Shown here: in pieces, positions 1 through 6,403 of the stretch
Position numbering within the stretch: position 1 is the first letter of the stretch
Layout of the letters: every line of letters begins with the position of its first letter
Assembly (NCBI GenBank): GCA_017530465.1
Contig: JAFXMJ010000002.1
Coordinates: 1 to 7,969 of the forward strand
Length of the DNA stretch: 7,969 nt
Direction of reading: 5' to 3'
DNA from: Bacteroidales bacterium
GTDB taxonomy: Bacteria > Bacteroidota > Bacteroidia > Bacteroidales > UBA3824
Notes under the pieces: generated by a model
Told to the model about the DNA's origin: nothing
What the model saw: the letters and a program-made list of their open reading frames with translations, nothing else
The model's database searches: none
Translations under genes and position numbers: made by a program

Positions 1-1
1 A

Positions 2-847
2 ATGACGCAGCATCCTATACCTGTGCTCATCATATCGAGCCTTACGGAAGAAGGCAGCCAGACCGCGCTCAAGGCGTTGGAATATGGAGCTGTGGATGTG
101 ATAGCAAAACCGAGGATGGACACCAAGGAGTTCATCGAGGAATCGCGCATCAGGCTCATCGACGCGGTGAAGACGGCGTCCAAGGCCAAATTGTTTCCAA
201 AACGTCCTTTGCTCCGCGTAGAGCCCAAGCTCTCGGCAGACGCCGTGATACCCAAGGCTCCCACGCTCAGCATGATCAAGACCACGGATGTTGTGGTGGC
301 GGTAGGTGCTTCCACAGGTGGCACCGAGGCTCTCAGGGTGTTTCTCGAAGCTCTGCCCGCCGACTGTCCGGGCATCGTGATAGTGCAGCACATGCCGGAA
401 AATTTCACCCGCTCATTCGCCAACAGGCTCAACGACCTCTGCACCATCGATGTGAAAGAGGCGCAGAATGGCGACGCAGTGATACCGGGTCACGCGCTCA
501 TCGCCCCGGGCAACAAGCACATGCTGCTCAAGCGCTCAGGCGCAAAATATTTCGTAGAGGTCAAGGATGGCCCGCTCGTCAATAGGCACCGTCCGTCGGT
601 GGACGTGCTCTTCCGCTCCACGGCAAGGTATGCAGGTGCCAATGCCATTGGCATCATAATGACTGGAATGGGCGACGACGGCGCAAAGGGTCTCCTCGAG
701 ATGAAGGAGGCTGGCGCAAAGACCGCCGCACAAAACGAAGAGACCTGTGTGGTGTACGGTATGCCGAAAGAGGCTGTCAAGCTCGGCGCAGCCGACCAGG
801 TGCTTCCGCTCGAAAAACTGTCGCAATTTGCAGTAAAGCCATTTTAG
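2..847 (+). CDS. cheB: CheB protein-glutamate methylesterase/deamidase, 5' end cut by the window
   Basis: CheB hydrolyses glutamate methyl esters (and often deamidates glutamine) on the signalling helices of chemoreceptors in the cytoplasm, resetting sensitivity; phosphorylation of its receiver domain activates it. The visible 281 residues start in the second half of the receiver: PIPVLIISSLT, then ALEYGAVDVIAKP, where Lys37 is the conserved receiver lysine. The phosphorylated Asp lies left of the window. A linker (about 60-93) leads to the esterase domain with VGASTGGTEAL (catalytic Ser104), QHMPENFT (His130) and TGMGDDGAKG (Asp226), so the Ser-His-Asp triad is intact. The first ATG is probably internal, because full-length CheB is around 350 residues and some 65-70 are missing; the frame should run on upstream. 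It is followed after 96 bp by a lone receiver gene and a GAF/PAS membrane sensor. I am sure of the family; the target receptor is not known. Confidence 0.95.
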   Translation: MTQHPIPVLIISSLTEEGSQTALKALEYGAVDVIAKPRMDTKEFIEESRIRLIDAVKTASKAKLFPKRPLLRVEPKLSADAVIPKAPTLSMIKTTDVVVAVGASTGGTEALRVFLEALPADCPGIVIVQHMPENFTRSFANRLNDLCTIDVKEAQNGDAVIPGHALIAPGNKHMLLKRSGAKYFVEVKDGPLVNRHRPSVDVLFRSTARYAGANAIGIIMTGMGDDGAKGLLEMKEAGAKTAAQNEETCVVYGMPKEAVKLGAADQVLPLEKLSQFAVKPF

Positions 848-858
848 AGTACAAAATG

Positions 859-922
859 GTATTTAAATTGTAATACAAACTGTAAGGGCGTTGCTTGTCA
901 ACGTTCCGGAACAAATACAAAC
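859..922. repeat. Short inverted and direct repeats in the cheB-receiver spacer
   Basis: The 96-bp spacer before the receiver gene contains GTATT (859-863) facing AATAC (872-876) across 8 bases. The 9-mer AATACAAAC occurs twice (872-880 and 914-922), and GTTCCGGAAC (903-912) is a perfect 10-bp palindrome. I see no TAnnTTTG promoter box here. These could be operator half-sites or chance in A/T-rich DNA; the palindrome is the least expected because it is GC-rich in an A/T-rich spacer. No regulator is identified. Confidence 0.3.
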
Positions 923-929
923 ATTAAAC

Positions 930-935
930 AAAGGA
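930..935 (+). promoter_or_regulatory. Shine-Dalgarno-like site of the receiver gene
   Basis: AAAGGA lies 8 bases before the ATG at 944. It supports that start over the out-of-frame ATG further upstream, and is the clearest Shine-Dalgarno-like site in the window; the other starts are mostly preceded by A/T-rich sequence. Confidence 0.6.
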
Positions 936-943
936 AAACAATT

Positions 944-1306
944 ATGGGTAAACGTAAAGTATTGGTGGTGGACGACATTTTTGCCAACCAGTTTCTGCTC
1001 GCTTCGATGCTCGAGGAGATGGATTGCAACATCCGTACGGCGTCCAACGGTCAGGAGGTGTTTGACGCTCTTGCTGACGAACTGGTGGACATCATATTCA
1101 TGGACATCGAGATGCCGGTGATGAACGGCATCGAGGCTACTAAAAGGTTGAAGGCCGACCCCCGGTACTCCAGCATACCCGTGATAGCCCTCACAGCGCA
1201 CAATCTGGAGGAGTTCAACGAAATGTTTGCGGATACAGGTTTCGACGGACTGCTTGAAAAGCCGTACTCGTGCGAAGGCATCTCCGAAGTATTGACTAAA
1301 TTTTAA
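944..1306 (+). CDS. Single-domain response regulator (CheY-like receiver)
   Basis: This is a 120-residue protein made only of a receiver domain, a cytoplasmic phosphate acceptor for a histidine kinase. The full active site is present: acidic pair Asp10/Asp11 (VLVVDD), phospho-acceptor Asp54 in IFMDIEMPVMNGIEAT, Thr84 (IALTAHN) and Lys106 (LLEKPY). There is no DNA-binding or enzymatic output domain. The MDIEMPVMNGIEAT stretch resembles receivers attached to hybrid histidine kinases as much as true CheY, so a phosphorelay or phosphate-sink role is as likely as motor control. The start is fixed by AAAGGA 8 bases upstream. It sits between cheB and the GAF/PAS sensor gene, whose ATG is 12 bases after this stop, so the latter two are very likely cotranscribed. 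The kinase partner is not in the window. Family call is firm; the exact role is inference. Confidence 0.93.
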   Translation: MGKRKVLVVDDIFANQFLLASMLEEMDCNIRTASNGQEVFDALADELVDIIFMDIEMPVMNGIEATKRLKADPRYSSIPVIALTAHNLEEFNEMFADTGFDGLLEKPYSCEGISEVLTKF

Positions 1307-1318
1307 TCTTGATGGGGT

Positions 1319-3604
1319 ATGAAAAAGAAAACGCAAAATAACGCCGCTTATTCCTACACCGTGATGGGACTCCTGATCGGTACGGGCTTTATGGCAGTTA
1401 TGGTGTTCCTGGAGCTCGTTTTTCAAGGCAAGCCGATAACATTCGAGCTTGTGGTGGAGGCATTCAGGGACAGTCCCACTATGTGGATGTACCTGGTGCT
1501 GCCATTCTTGTTTGCTGCATTCGGCTATTATACCGGACATGAGCTTCAGCACCGCATCGACGACCTCAGCAACGACATCGCCAACGAGCAGTCGAAATCG
1601 AGGATGATTTTTGACTTCGTGGAGAAGATGCGACAGGGACAGACCGACGTCCAGTACGATGTGCGGGAAGGCGACGAAATCGGTAAGTCGCTCATCAACC
1701 TCCGAGACGAACTCAAGCGTTCGCAGGAGGAGGAAAACATTCGTAAAAACGAAGACAAGGAACGACACTGGATTACAGAGGGTATGGCAAAGTTTGGCGC
1801 TATCCTCCGTGAAAACATCGGCGACCTCGACAAACTCTCCAACGAGGTTGTAATGAACCTCGTGCAGTACGTCAACGCGCAGCAGGCTGGCTTCTTCATC
1901 CTCTCGGAGAAGGACGACGGCAAAAAGTATTTCAAGATGACGGCGTCATACGCTTACGGCCGCAAGAAATTCCCCGACGGCTCGATAGAGTGGGGCGAAG
2001 GTCTTGTGGGCGCGTGCGCATTGGAGCAGAAGACCATCTACATCAAGGAGACCAAGGACGACTACATGAAAATCACTTCTGGTCTCGGCAAGAGCAATCC
2101 GCGAAGCCTTGTGATAGTGCCGCTCAAGTTCAACGACGAAATCTACGGCGTTGTGGAGCTTGCCTCGTTCATCAAGTACCAGCCGTATGAGATTGAGTTT
2201 ATAGAGCGTGTGGCTGAGTCTATTGCGTCCACAATCTCTACCGTCAATATCAACATCCGTACAGCCCAGCTCCTCAAGGAGTCTCAGGAACAGGCGGAGG
2301 CGATGGTGCACCAGGAGGAGGAGATGCGCAAAAACATGGACGCGCTCAAGCACACTCAGATAGAGGCTGCAAGGCAGAGCGAGCAGTTCATCAGCTTCAC
2401 CAACTCTGTGAACCATACCATGATACGTGCCGAGTACACTGTGGACGGTTTCTTGACATACGCCAACCAAAAATTCCTCACCAAACTCGGCTATACAAGC
2501 TCGTCGGAAATCGAGGGCAAGCACATCTCGATGTTCATCTCCGACAAAGACCGCGCTTGGTTCAACGACCTTTGGCAAAACCTCGCCTCGGGTGGCAAGC
2601 ACTTCGAGGGCGATATGAAGCACGTCACCAAGACCGGCACCGACGTTTGGACGATGGCAACATACGTATCTGTACGCGACCACAAGCACAATCCTGTCAA
2701 GATACTCTTCCTCGGTATCGACATCACCGAGAGCAAGAAGGAAAGCCTCGACTACAAGGGTCAGATTGACGCGCTCAACCGTTCTACGATGAAGGCAGAA
2801 TACGGCCCCGATGGCCGTGTGCTCGAGATGAACGCCAAGCTCAAGGACACATTGCTCTACACCCCCGAAGAACTCAAGAAACGTACAATCTTCAACTTCC
2901 TCACCGCTACCGACCTCGAGGATTTCAAGCTCATCTGGAAAAACATTATCAACGGCGTGCCTTTCGAGGGTCGCCACAAGTGGATAATGAAGACGGGCGA
3001 GGAGCGTTGGTTCCAAGGTACTTACACCGTGGTGCACGATATGTACGGCGAGCCTGCCAAGATAGTCTTCATCGGCAATGACATCACCGACCAGATACGC
3101 ATCGAGGAGAAAAACCGCGAATATATGGCAACCCTTCGTGAACAGGAGCAGAAATTGCAACAGTCGCAGGTGGAACTCTCCAAAAAACTCAAGGAAGCCC
3201 GCGAGGAAGTCAAGTCGCAGTTTATCGAGGTGGAGATTGTCAAGAACCTCAGCGACAAGACTTTGGAAGGACTTTTGGATGCCGTGGTCACCATCAACCA
3301 AGACAACAAAATCACCCTCTTCAACCGTGCCGCCGAGGAACTTTGGGGCGTTTCGCGCAACAATGTACTCCAGCACGACATCTCGGAACTCCTGCCCACC
3401 GAAAATATCGCCGCCGAAGACAATTACCTCGGCAATTTCTTCCGCAGTGGCGACAAGACTCTCGTCGGCAAGCGCACTGAGGTGTTCATCGTGGACAAAC
3501 AGGGCGAATCCATCAACGTGCTTGTCACCCTCGCGTCGGCTACACGCGGCGAGCGCAGCACGCTCACGGCATTCATCCAGAAGATTGAGGTGGAATTGTT
3601 CTAA
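1319..3604 (+). CDS. Membrane GAF/triple-PAS sensor protein without a recognisable output domain
   Basis: A 761-residue signalling protein. Two hydrophobic spans (about 13-35 and 55-72) enclose a short loop of around 20 residues, so little sensing outside the membrane is expected. A HAMP-like stretch follows (about 90-137, with GDEIGKSLINLRDELK), then a GAF domain (about 165-312), a Glu/Gln-rich coiled coil (315-355), PAS1 (356-472), PAS2 (482-592), a second coiled coil (593-645) and PAS3 (646-757). PAS1 and PAS2 are related and both end in a GIDIT/GNDIT element. The protein stops right after PAS3: no histidine-kinase H-box or ATP-binding motifs, no GGDEF/EAL, no phosphatase and no classical chemoreceptor hairpin. 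GAF and PAS domains commonly bind small molecules or cofactors; no ligand can be named. The start follows the receiver stop by 12 bases with only a weak GGGG upstream. Its stop overlaps the prmC start. Its place beside cheB suggests it is the receptor of this system, with the coiled coils as possible methylation helices (inference). Confidence 0.9.
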   Translation: MKKKTQNNAAYSYTVMGLLIGTGFMAVMVFLELVFQGKPITFELVVEAFRDSPTMWMYLVLPFLFAAFGYYTGHELQHRIDDLSNDIANEQSKSRMIFDFVEKMRQGQTDVQYDVREGDEIGKSLINLRDELKRSQEEENIRKNEDKERHWITEGMAKFGAILRENIGDLDKLSNEVVMNLVQYVNAQQAGFFILSEKDDGKKYFKMTASYAYGRKKFPDGSIEWGEGLVGACALEQKTIYIKETKDDYMKITSGLGKSNPRSLVIVPLKFNDEIYGVVELASFIKYQPYEIEFIERVAESIASTISTVNINIRTAQLLKESQEQAEAMVHQEEEMRKNMDALKHTQIEAARQSEQFISFTNSVNHTMIRAEYTVDGFLTYANQKFLTKLGYTSSSEIEGKHISMFISDKDRAWFNDLWQNLASGGKHFEGDMKHVTKTGTDVWTMATYVSVRDHKHNPVKILFLGIDITESKKESLDYKGQIDALNRSTMKAEYGPDGRVLEMNAKLKDTLLYTPEELKKRTIFNFLTATDLEDFKLIWKNIINGVPFEGRHKWIMKTGEERWFQGTYTVVHDMYGEPAKIVFIGNDITDQIRIEEKNREYMATLREQEQKLQQSQVELSKKLKEAREEVKSQFIEVEIVKNLSDKTLEGLLDAVVTINQDNKITLFNRAAEELWGVSRNNVLQHDISELLPTENIAAEDNYLGNFFRSGDKTLVGKRTEVFIVDKQGESINVLVTLASATRGERSTLTAFIQKIEVELF

Positions 3605-4473
3605 TGATGACAATATCCGAATTATACACCCATATCAAAAAATCGCTTACGGCACAATTTCCCGACCCAATGGAGCGGGAGATTGTGTCGCGGCGTATTG
3701 TGGGCGGTGTTACGGGTTTGGACGGCAACGAGTGCATCCTGCATCCCGACCGCCGTGTAGAAATCGACAATACAGCCGTTAATACAATTATCCGCCGCAT
3801 CCAACAAAACGAGCCGTTGGAATACGTGTTCAATTCGGCGCAATTTATTGACATTGAATTATATACCAATTCCAATGTATTGATACCGCGCCCCGAGACT
3901 GAGGAACTTGCATTGAAAATAGTTGGCGACATACAAGCGCGGCTTCAATGTGACAATAGGGTGGGGGACAAGCCTATTTCTATACTCGACATTGGCACGG
4001 GCAGCGGCTGTATTCCTATTTATCTTGCCACCAAATTCCCAGGTTGCCAATTTTCCGCCATCGACATCAGCGACGACGCCCTCGCCACCGCCCGCAGCAA
4101 CGCGGAACGCCACGGTTGCAACATCAATTTTATCAAGGCGGATATTCTTGATTATCAGACATCTGCAATGTTTGACATCATTGTGTCCAATCCGCCATAC
4201 GTGTTGGAATCCGAGAAGGCATTGATGCAGTCCAATGTACTTGATTATGAGCCTGATACGGCACTTTTTGTTCCTGACGACGACCCTTTGAAATTTTACC
4301 GCGCCATCAGTAAGTTTGCTGTTGGACATTTGAACGATGGCGGCAAGTTGTATTTTGAAATCAACGAAAAGTTCGGCGTTGAAACGGCAGAATTGATGCG
4401 TAGTTGCGGTTTTCAGGAGGTAGAAGTGATAAAAGATTTGTTCGATAAGGATAGGTTTGTTGTAGGGATGTAA
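3604..4473 (+). CDS. prmC: Peptide chain release factor N5-glutamine methyltransferase PrmC (HemK)
   Basis: PrmC uses S-adenosylmethionine to methylate the glutamine of the GGQ loop of release factors RF1 and RF2, speeding peptide release on the ribosome. The 289-residue length fits the family. An N-terminal helical domain (about 1-85) precedes VLIPRPETEEL (92-102), the SAM-binding loop ILDIGTGSGCI (127-137), the acidic end of strand 2 (AIDIS, 152-156) and the catalytic substrate-glutamine motif NPPY (196-199), followed by YEPDTALFVPDDDPLKFYR (215-233). The ATG shares its A with the TAA of the sensor gene (TAATG), implying translational coupling; a second ATG follows directly at 3607 and could be used instead. 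The gene uses visibly more TTG, ATT and AAT codons than the signalling genes before it. Finding this housekeeping gene behind a sensor gene is unusual, but the sequence appears intact and functional. Confidence 0.95.
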   Translation: MMTISELYTHIKKSLTAQFPDPMEREIVSRRIVGGVTGLDGNECILHPDRRVEIDNTAVNTIIRRIQQNEPLEYVFNSAQFIDIELYTNSNVLIPRPETEELALKIVGDIQARLQCDNRVGDKPISILDIGTGSGCIPIYLATKFPGCQFSAIDISDDALATARSNAERHGCNINFIKADILDYQTSAMFDIIVSNPPYVLESEKALMQSNVLDYEPDTALFVPDDDPLKFYRAISKFAVGHLNDGGKLYFEINEKFGVETAELMRSCGFQEVEVIKDLFDKDRFVVGM

Positions 4474-4477
4474 AGCC

Positions 4478-4530
4478 TATATCCCCCGATTTTGTCAAAA
4501 AAGTACGAATTATATCCCCTGATTTTGACA
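4478..4530. repeat. Two 20-bp direct repeats, 33-bp period, upstream of the zinc-ribbon gene
   Basis: TATATCCCCCGATTTTGTCA (4478-4497) and TATATCCCCTGATTTTGACA (4511-4530) match at 18 of 20 positions and start 33 bases apart, about three helical turns. Copy 1 runs into a small palindrome, TTTTGTCAAAA (4490-4500). Copy 2 ends 7 bases before the -7 promoter box, so a protein bound there would touch RNA polymerase. They could be operator sites or a remnant of a repeat family. Confidence 0.6.
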
Positions 4531-4537
4531 TTTTTTT

Positions 4538-4545
4538 TATCTTTG
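4538..4545 (+). promoter_or_regulatory. Bacteroidota-type -7 promoter box for the zinc-ribbon gene
   Basis: TATCTTTG matches the Bacteroidota primary sigma factor -7 consensus TAnnTTTG exactly. Transcription would begin near 4550, leaving a leader of about 20 bases before the ATG at 4570. A TTTG element at the usual distance for the -33 box is not evident, and repeat copy 2 occupies part of the spacer, which would fit an activated or repressed promoter. Confidence 0.65.
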
Positions 4546-4569
4546 TAGCATCTAAAATGCATCACCATT

Positions 4570-5688
4570 ATGGCTGTATCAAAACATATCATCGACCTCG
4601 TTAACCTCGCGCTGCAAGACCGTGTGCTGACCTTCACGGAGCGGCAAACCATCGTACAGACCGCCATTAACGAAGGTGTGTCGGAGGCGGAAATCAATGC
4701 CGTCTTGGACAATATGCTCGCACAGCGGCTCAAGAGTTATTCCAAGGAGCAACTCAAACGCTGCCCGTCGTGCGGCGCACAGATTCCGCTGCTTTCGGAA
4801 GACTGTTTCTTCTGTGGCGCAAAGTTGGAAAAGTCTGCTCCTTCCGCCGTGCCTCCGCCCTACAATGTCACAGGTGCTGACGCCGACATCATCCGCGCCG
4901 AAAACATCCGTACCGAACAGGAGGAAATCAACATCAAAAACTGTCCCGACTGCGGCGCACCGTTTCCGCTGATGAGCAATGTCTGCACACATTGCGGACA
5001 CGTGTTGCACGCCCGCAGGGAGTCGGAGTTCAATATCAAAAATCTTATTACTAACATTGCCGGCAGCATCTATACCATGCAAAACTCTTACAAGCCTACA
5101 TTTGCGGATGTCTTGAAATTCAACAAAGGCATTATGACACTTCTTTTGGGCTTGTTCTGTTTTATGGTAGGATGGTCGTATCCTGGCGATTTTGGCGAAA
5201 TAGTGACGGTTGGAGGCTTTTTTGTGGGGTTGGTGGGAATCATGTTGCAAGTATTTTTACGGCCCGAAAACAGCGCAGATGCCGAGGCGATAAACAAAAC
5301 CATCAATTTGAAAAAAGTTGCTTACTTCGTGTCCAACCTTGTGGATCGTGCAATTGATGGTGCGGCAAATGCCCTAAGCAAAACGAACTCTGTCAATACT
5401 AAACATCCAAATGTTGACAGCTCCGTTTCGCCCGTTACAGCTGCCGACGAGGTGTATTATCAGGCATTGTGTGACCATAATATGTACATAAGGCTCACAA
5501 AATCAATATACGGCGATAATTCAGAAGCGAACAATTTCATTTCGCAACTTGGTGCCGAAATCCAAAAGGCAGAACAAATCCGCCGTCGCAACAGCAACAA
5601 GCTGATGCTGATTGTGGTATCTGTGATAGCCCTCGGTGTAATTTTGATTATGTTACACGCAGCCTTTACTACATACGATTTTAAGTAG
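4570..5688 (+). CDS. Double zinc-ribbon membrane protein of unknown function
   Basis: I do not recognise a named family. The 372-residue protein begins with a helical module (about 1-60). Two zinc ribbons of the CxxC-x10-CxxC type follow: Cys65/68/79/82 (CPSCG...CFFCG) and Cys125/128/139/142 (CPDCG...CTHCG). They share the PxCGAxxPLxS pattern and so probably arose by duplication. A Pro-rich linker (about 89-100) separates them. A membrane hairpin (about 187-204 and 211-229) comes next, then a soluble stretch (230-342) ending in a charged helix, and a C-terminal span (345-366). There is no signal peptide, so the zinc ribbons are probably cytoplasmic. Such ribbons usually mediate protein or nucleic-acid contacts; no catalytic motif is visible. 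The start lies about 20 bases after the predicted transcription start, and the next gene begins 10 bases after the stop. Real gene: confident. Function: unknown. Confidence 0.88.
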   Translation: MAVSKHIIDLVNLALQDRVLTFTERQTIVQTAINEGVSEAEINAVLDNMLAQRLKSYSKEQLKRCPSCGAQIPLLSEDCFFCGAKLEKSAPSAVPPPYNVTGADADIIRAENIRTEQEEINIKNCPDCGAPFPLMSNVCTHCGHVLHARRESEFNIKNLITNIAGSIYTMQNSYKPTFADVLKFNKGIMTLLLGLFCFMVGWSYPGDFGEIVTVGGFFVGLVGIMLQVFLRPENSADAEAINKTINLKKVAYFVSNLVDRAIDGAANALSKTNSVNTKHPNVDSSVSPVTAADEVYYQALCDHNMYIRLTKSIYGDNSEANNFISQLGAEIQKAEQIRRRNSNKLMLIVVSVIALGVILIMLHAAFTTYDFK

Positions 5689-5698
5689 TCATAATTAA

Positions 5699-6199
5699 AT
5701 GAATACAGACATGCAAAACAACGATTCTACCATATTGAGCGGTATTTCCGACAAGGCGGCTTTTCAGGATGCCGTCAAGAAAATTGAGAGCGAGCTTACA
5801 GCATACAAAAAGTCGTTTCCCAAGAATTTTGGCGAGGGTATCAAAAGCAAGCTTTCACCGATGTGCCTCGCGTATGCCGTCTATTGCTTTGTCATTTGCG
5901 GCGTATCGAATACCCACTTTCATGCAATGATGGCGGCGTTTGTGACGATACCGATGCTTTTGTGCGCGTATTTCCTTAGGTACAAGCCTGCAGGAAACAA
6001 TAGGGACACAATCAATCAGATTCGTCAGTCGCTCAAAAAATATGAAGATTATCCCGACGTACAAAAGTATGCGGCGGAATTGGACATTGAACTTACGCGC
6101 AGCGAGGCTGAAAAAAATGGTTACAAAAACAAGGCAAACATCGTTTTTTATATATTCATTGCCGTGCTTGTTGGTTTGATGGTGTCGGAGTTTTTTTAA
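5699..6199 (+). CDS. Small three-span membrane protein, partner of the zinc-ribbon gene
   Basis: A 166-residue protein with no recognised family. A polar, helical N-terminus (1-50) precedes a membrane hairpin (about 54-69 and 74-93), a charged helical linker (100-143) and a C-terminal span (146-164) ending in MVSEFF. This hairpin-linker-final-span order repeats the C-terminal half of the preceding zinc-ribbon protein, and the segments before the last span look alike (ELTRSEAEKNGYKNKAN against EIQKAEQIRRRNSNK), so distant paralogy is possible. It starts 10 bases after the upstream stop and has no promoter box of its own, so it is almost certainly the second gene of that operon. The start region (TAATTAAATG) lacks a Shine-Dalgarno site; an in-frame ATG at 5711 is an alternative. 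No signal peptide and no catalytic motif. Function unknown. Confidence 0.82.
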   Translation: MNTDMQNNDSTILSGISDKAAFQDAVKKIESELTAYKKSFPKNFGEGIKSKLSPMCLAYAVYCFVICGVSNTHFHAMMAAFVTIPMLLCAYFLRYKPAGNNRDTINQIRQSLKKYEDYPDVQKYAAELDIELTRSEAEKNGYKNKANIVFYIFIAVLVGLMVSEFF

Positions 6200-6393
6200 T
6201 CTTGCTCGCCGTGATATGGGTTGACGCGTGGCTTGGTGTTGTGATTGTTGCTGCGGTAGCCGCCGCATACTGGTGTGTCCATATTGTCGTTTTGAGCGTT
6301 GCCGCCTGCAATGTATGACAGCGAGCCAAATAATGCTGCCGCTCCCGAATCCAATACAAGCGACAATTCTACAAATCGGGAATCAGACACCAT
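6196..6393 (-). CDS. Doubtful small open frame in the convergent intergenic region
   Basis: The 273 bases between the small membrane protein gene and cstA contain no convincing gene. The best candidate is a 65-codon minus-strand frame starting MVSDSRFVELS, with a mildly hydrophobic front half and a polar Asn/Gly-rich tail (TPVCGGYRSNN, then PRVNPYHGEQD). Its stop overlaps the last bases of the convergent plus-strand gene, and its ATG sits only 11 bases from the terminator hairpin. No TAnnTTTG box or Shine-Dalgarno site was found in front of it. In the same codon register the plus strand reads a short hydrophobic frame (6202-6318, LLAVIWVDAWLGVV) without an ATG. It may be a decayed gene or chance. 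Confidence 0.2.
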   Translation of the reverse strand: MVSDSRFVELSLVLDSGAAALFGSLSYIAGGNAQNDNMDTPVCGGYRSNNHNTKPRVNPYHGEQD

Positions 6394-6403
6394 TGCAAAA
6401 TAA

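Noticed and set aside
863..1768. 301-codon minus-strand frame opposite the receiver and the start of the sensor gene
   Set aside because: Same codon register as both plus-strand genes, crosses their boundary, and the receiver active-site residues prove the plus strand is coding.
1319..3604. Sensor gene considered as a histidine kinase or methyl-accepting chemotaxis protein
   Set aside because: No H-box, no N/G1/G2 ATP-binding motifs and no chemoreceptor signalling hairpin; the protein ends directly after PAS3.
1946..3613. 555-codon open frame on the minus strand opposite the GAF/PAS gene
   Set aside because: It is in exact codon register with the real gene. It stays open because that gene rarely uses TTA, CTA or TCA codons. 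The plus strand has clear GAF and PAS domains and the minus product resembles nothing I recognise.
4490..4545. TTTTGTCAAAA and the T-run after prmC considered as an intrinsic terminator
   Set aside because: The stem is 5 bp of mostly A/T pairs and the T-run is about 30 bases away, next to a promoter box; too weak to terminate.
4579..5250. 223-codon minus-strand frame opposite the zinc-ribbon gene
   Set aside because: Mirror frame in the same register; the eight ordered cysteines and the membrane spans are on the plus strand.
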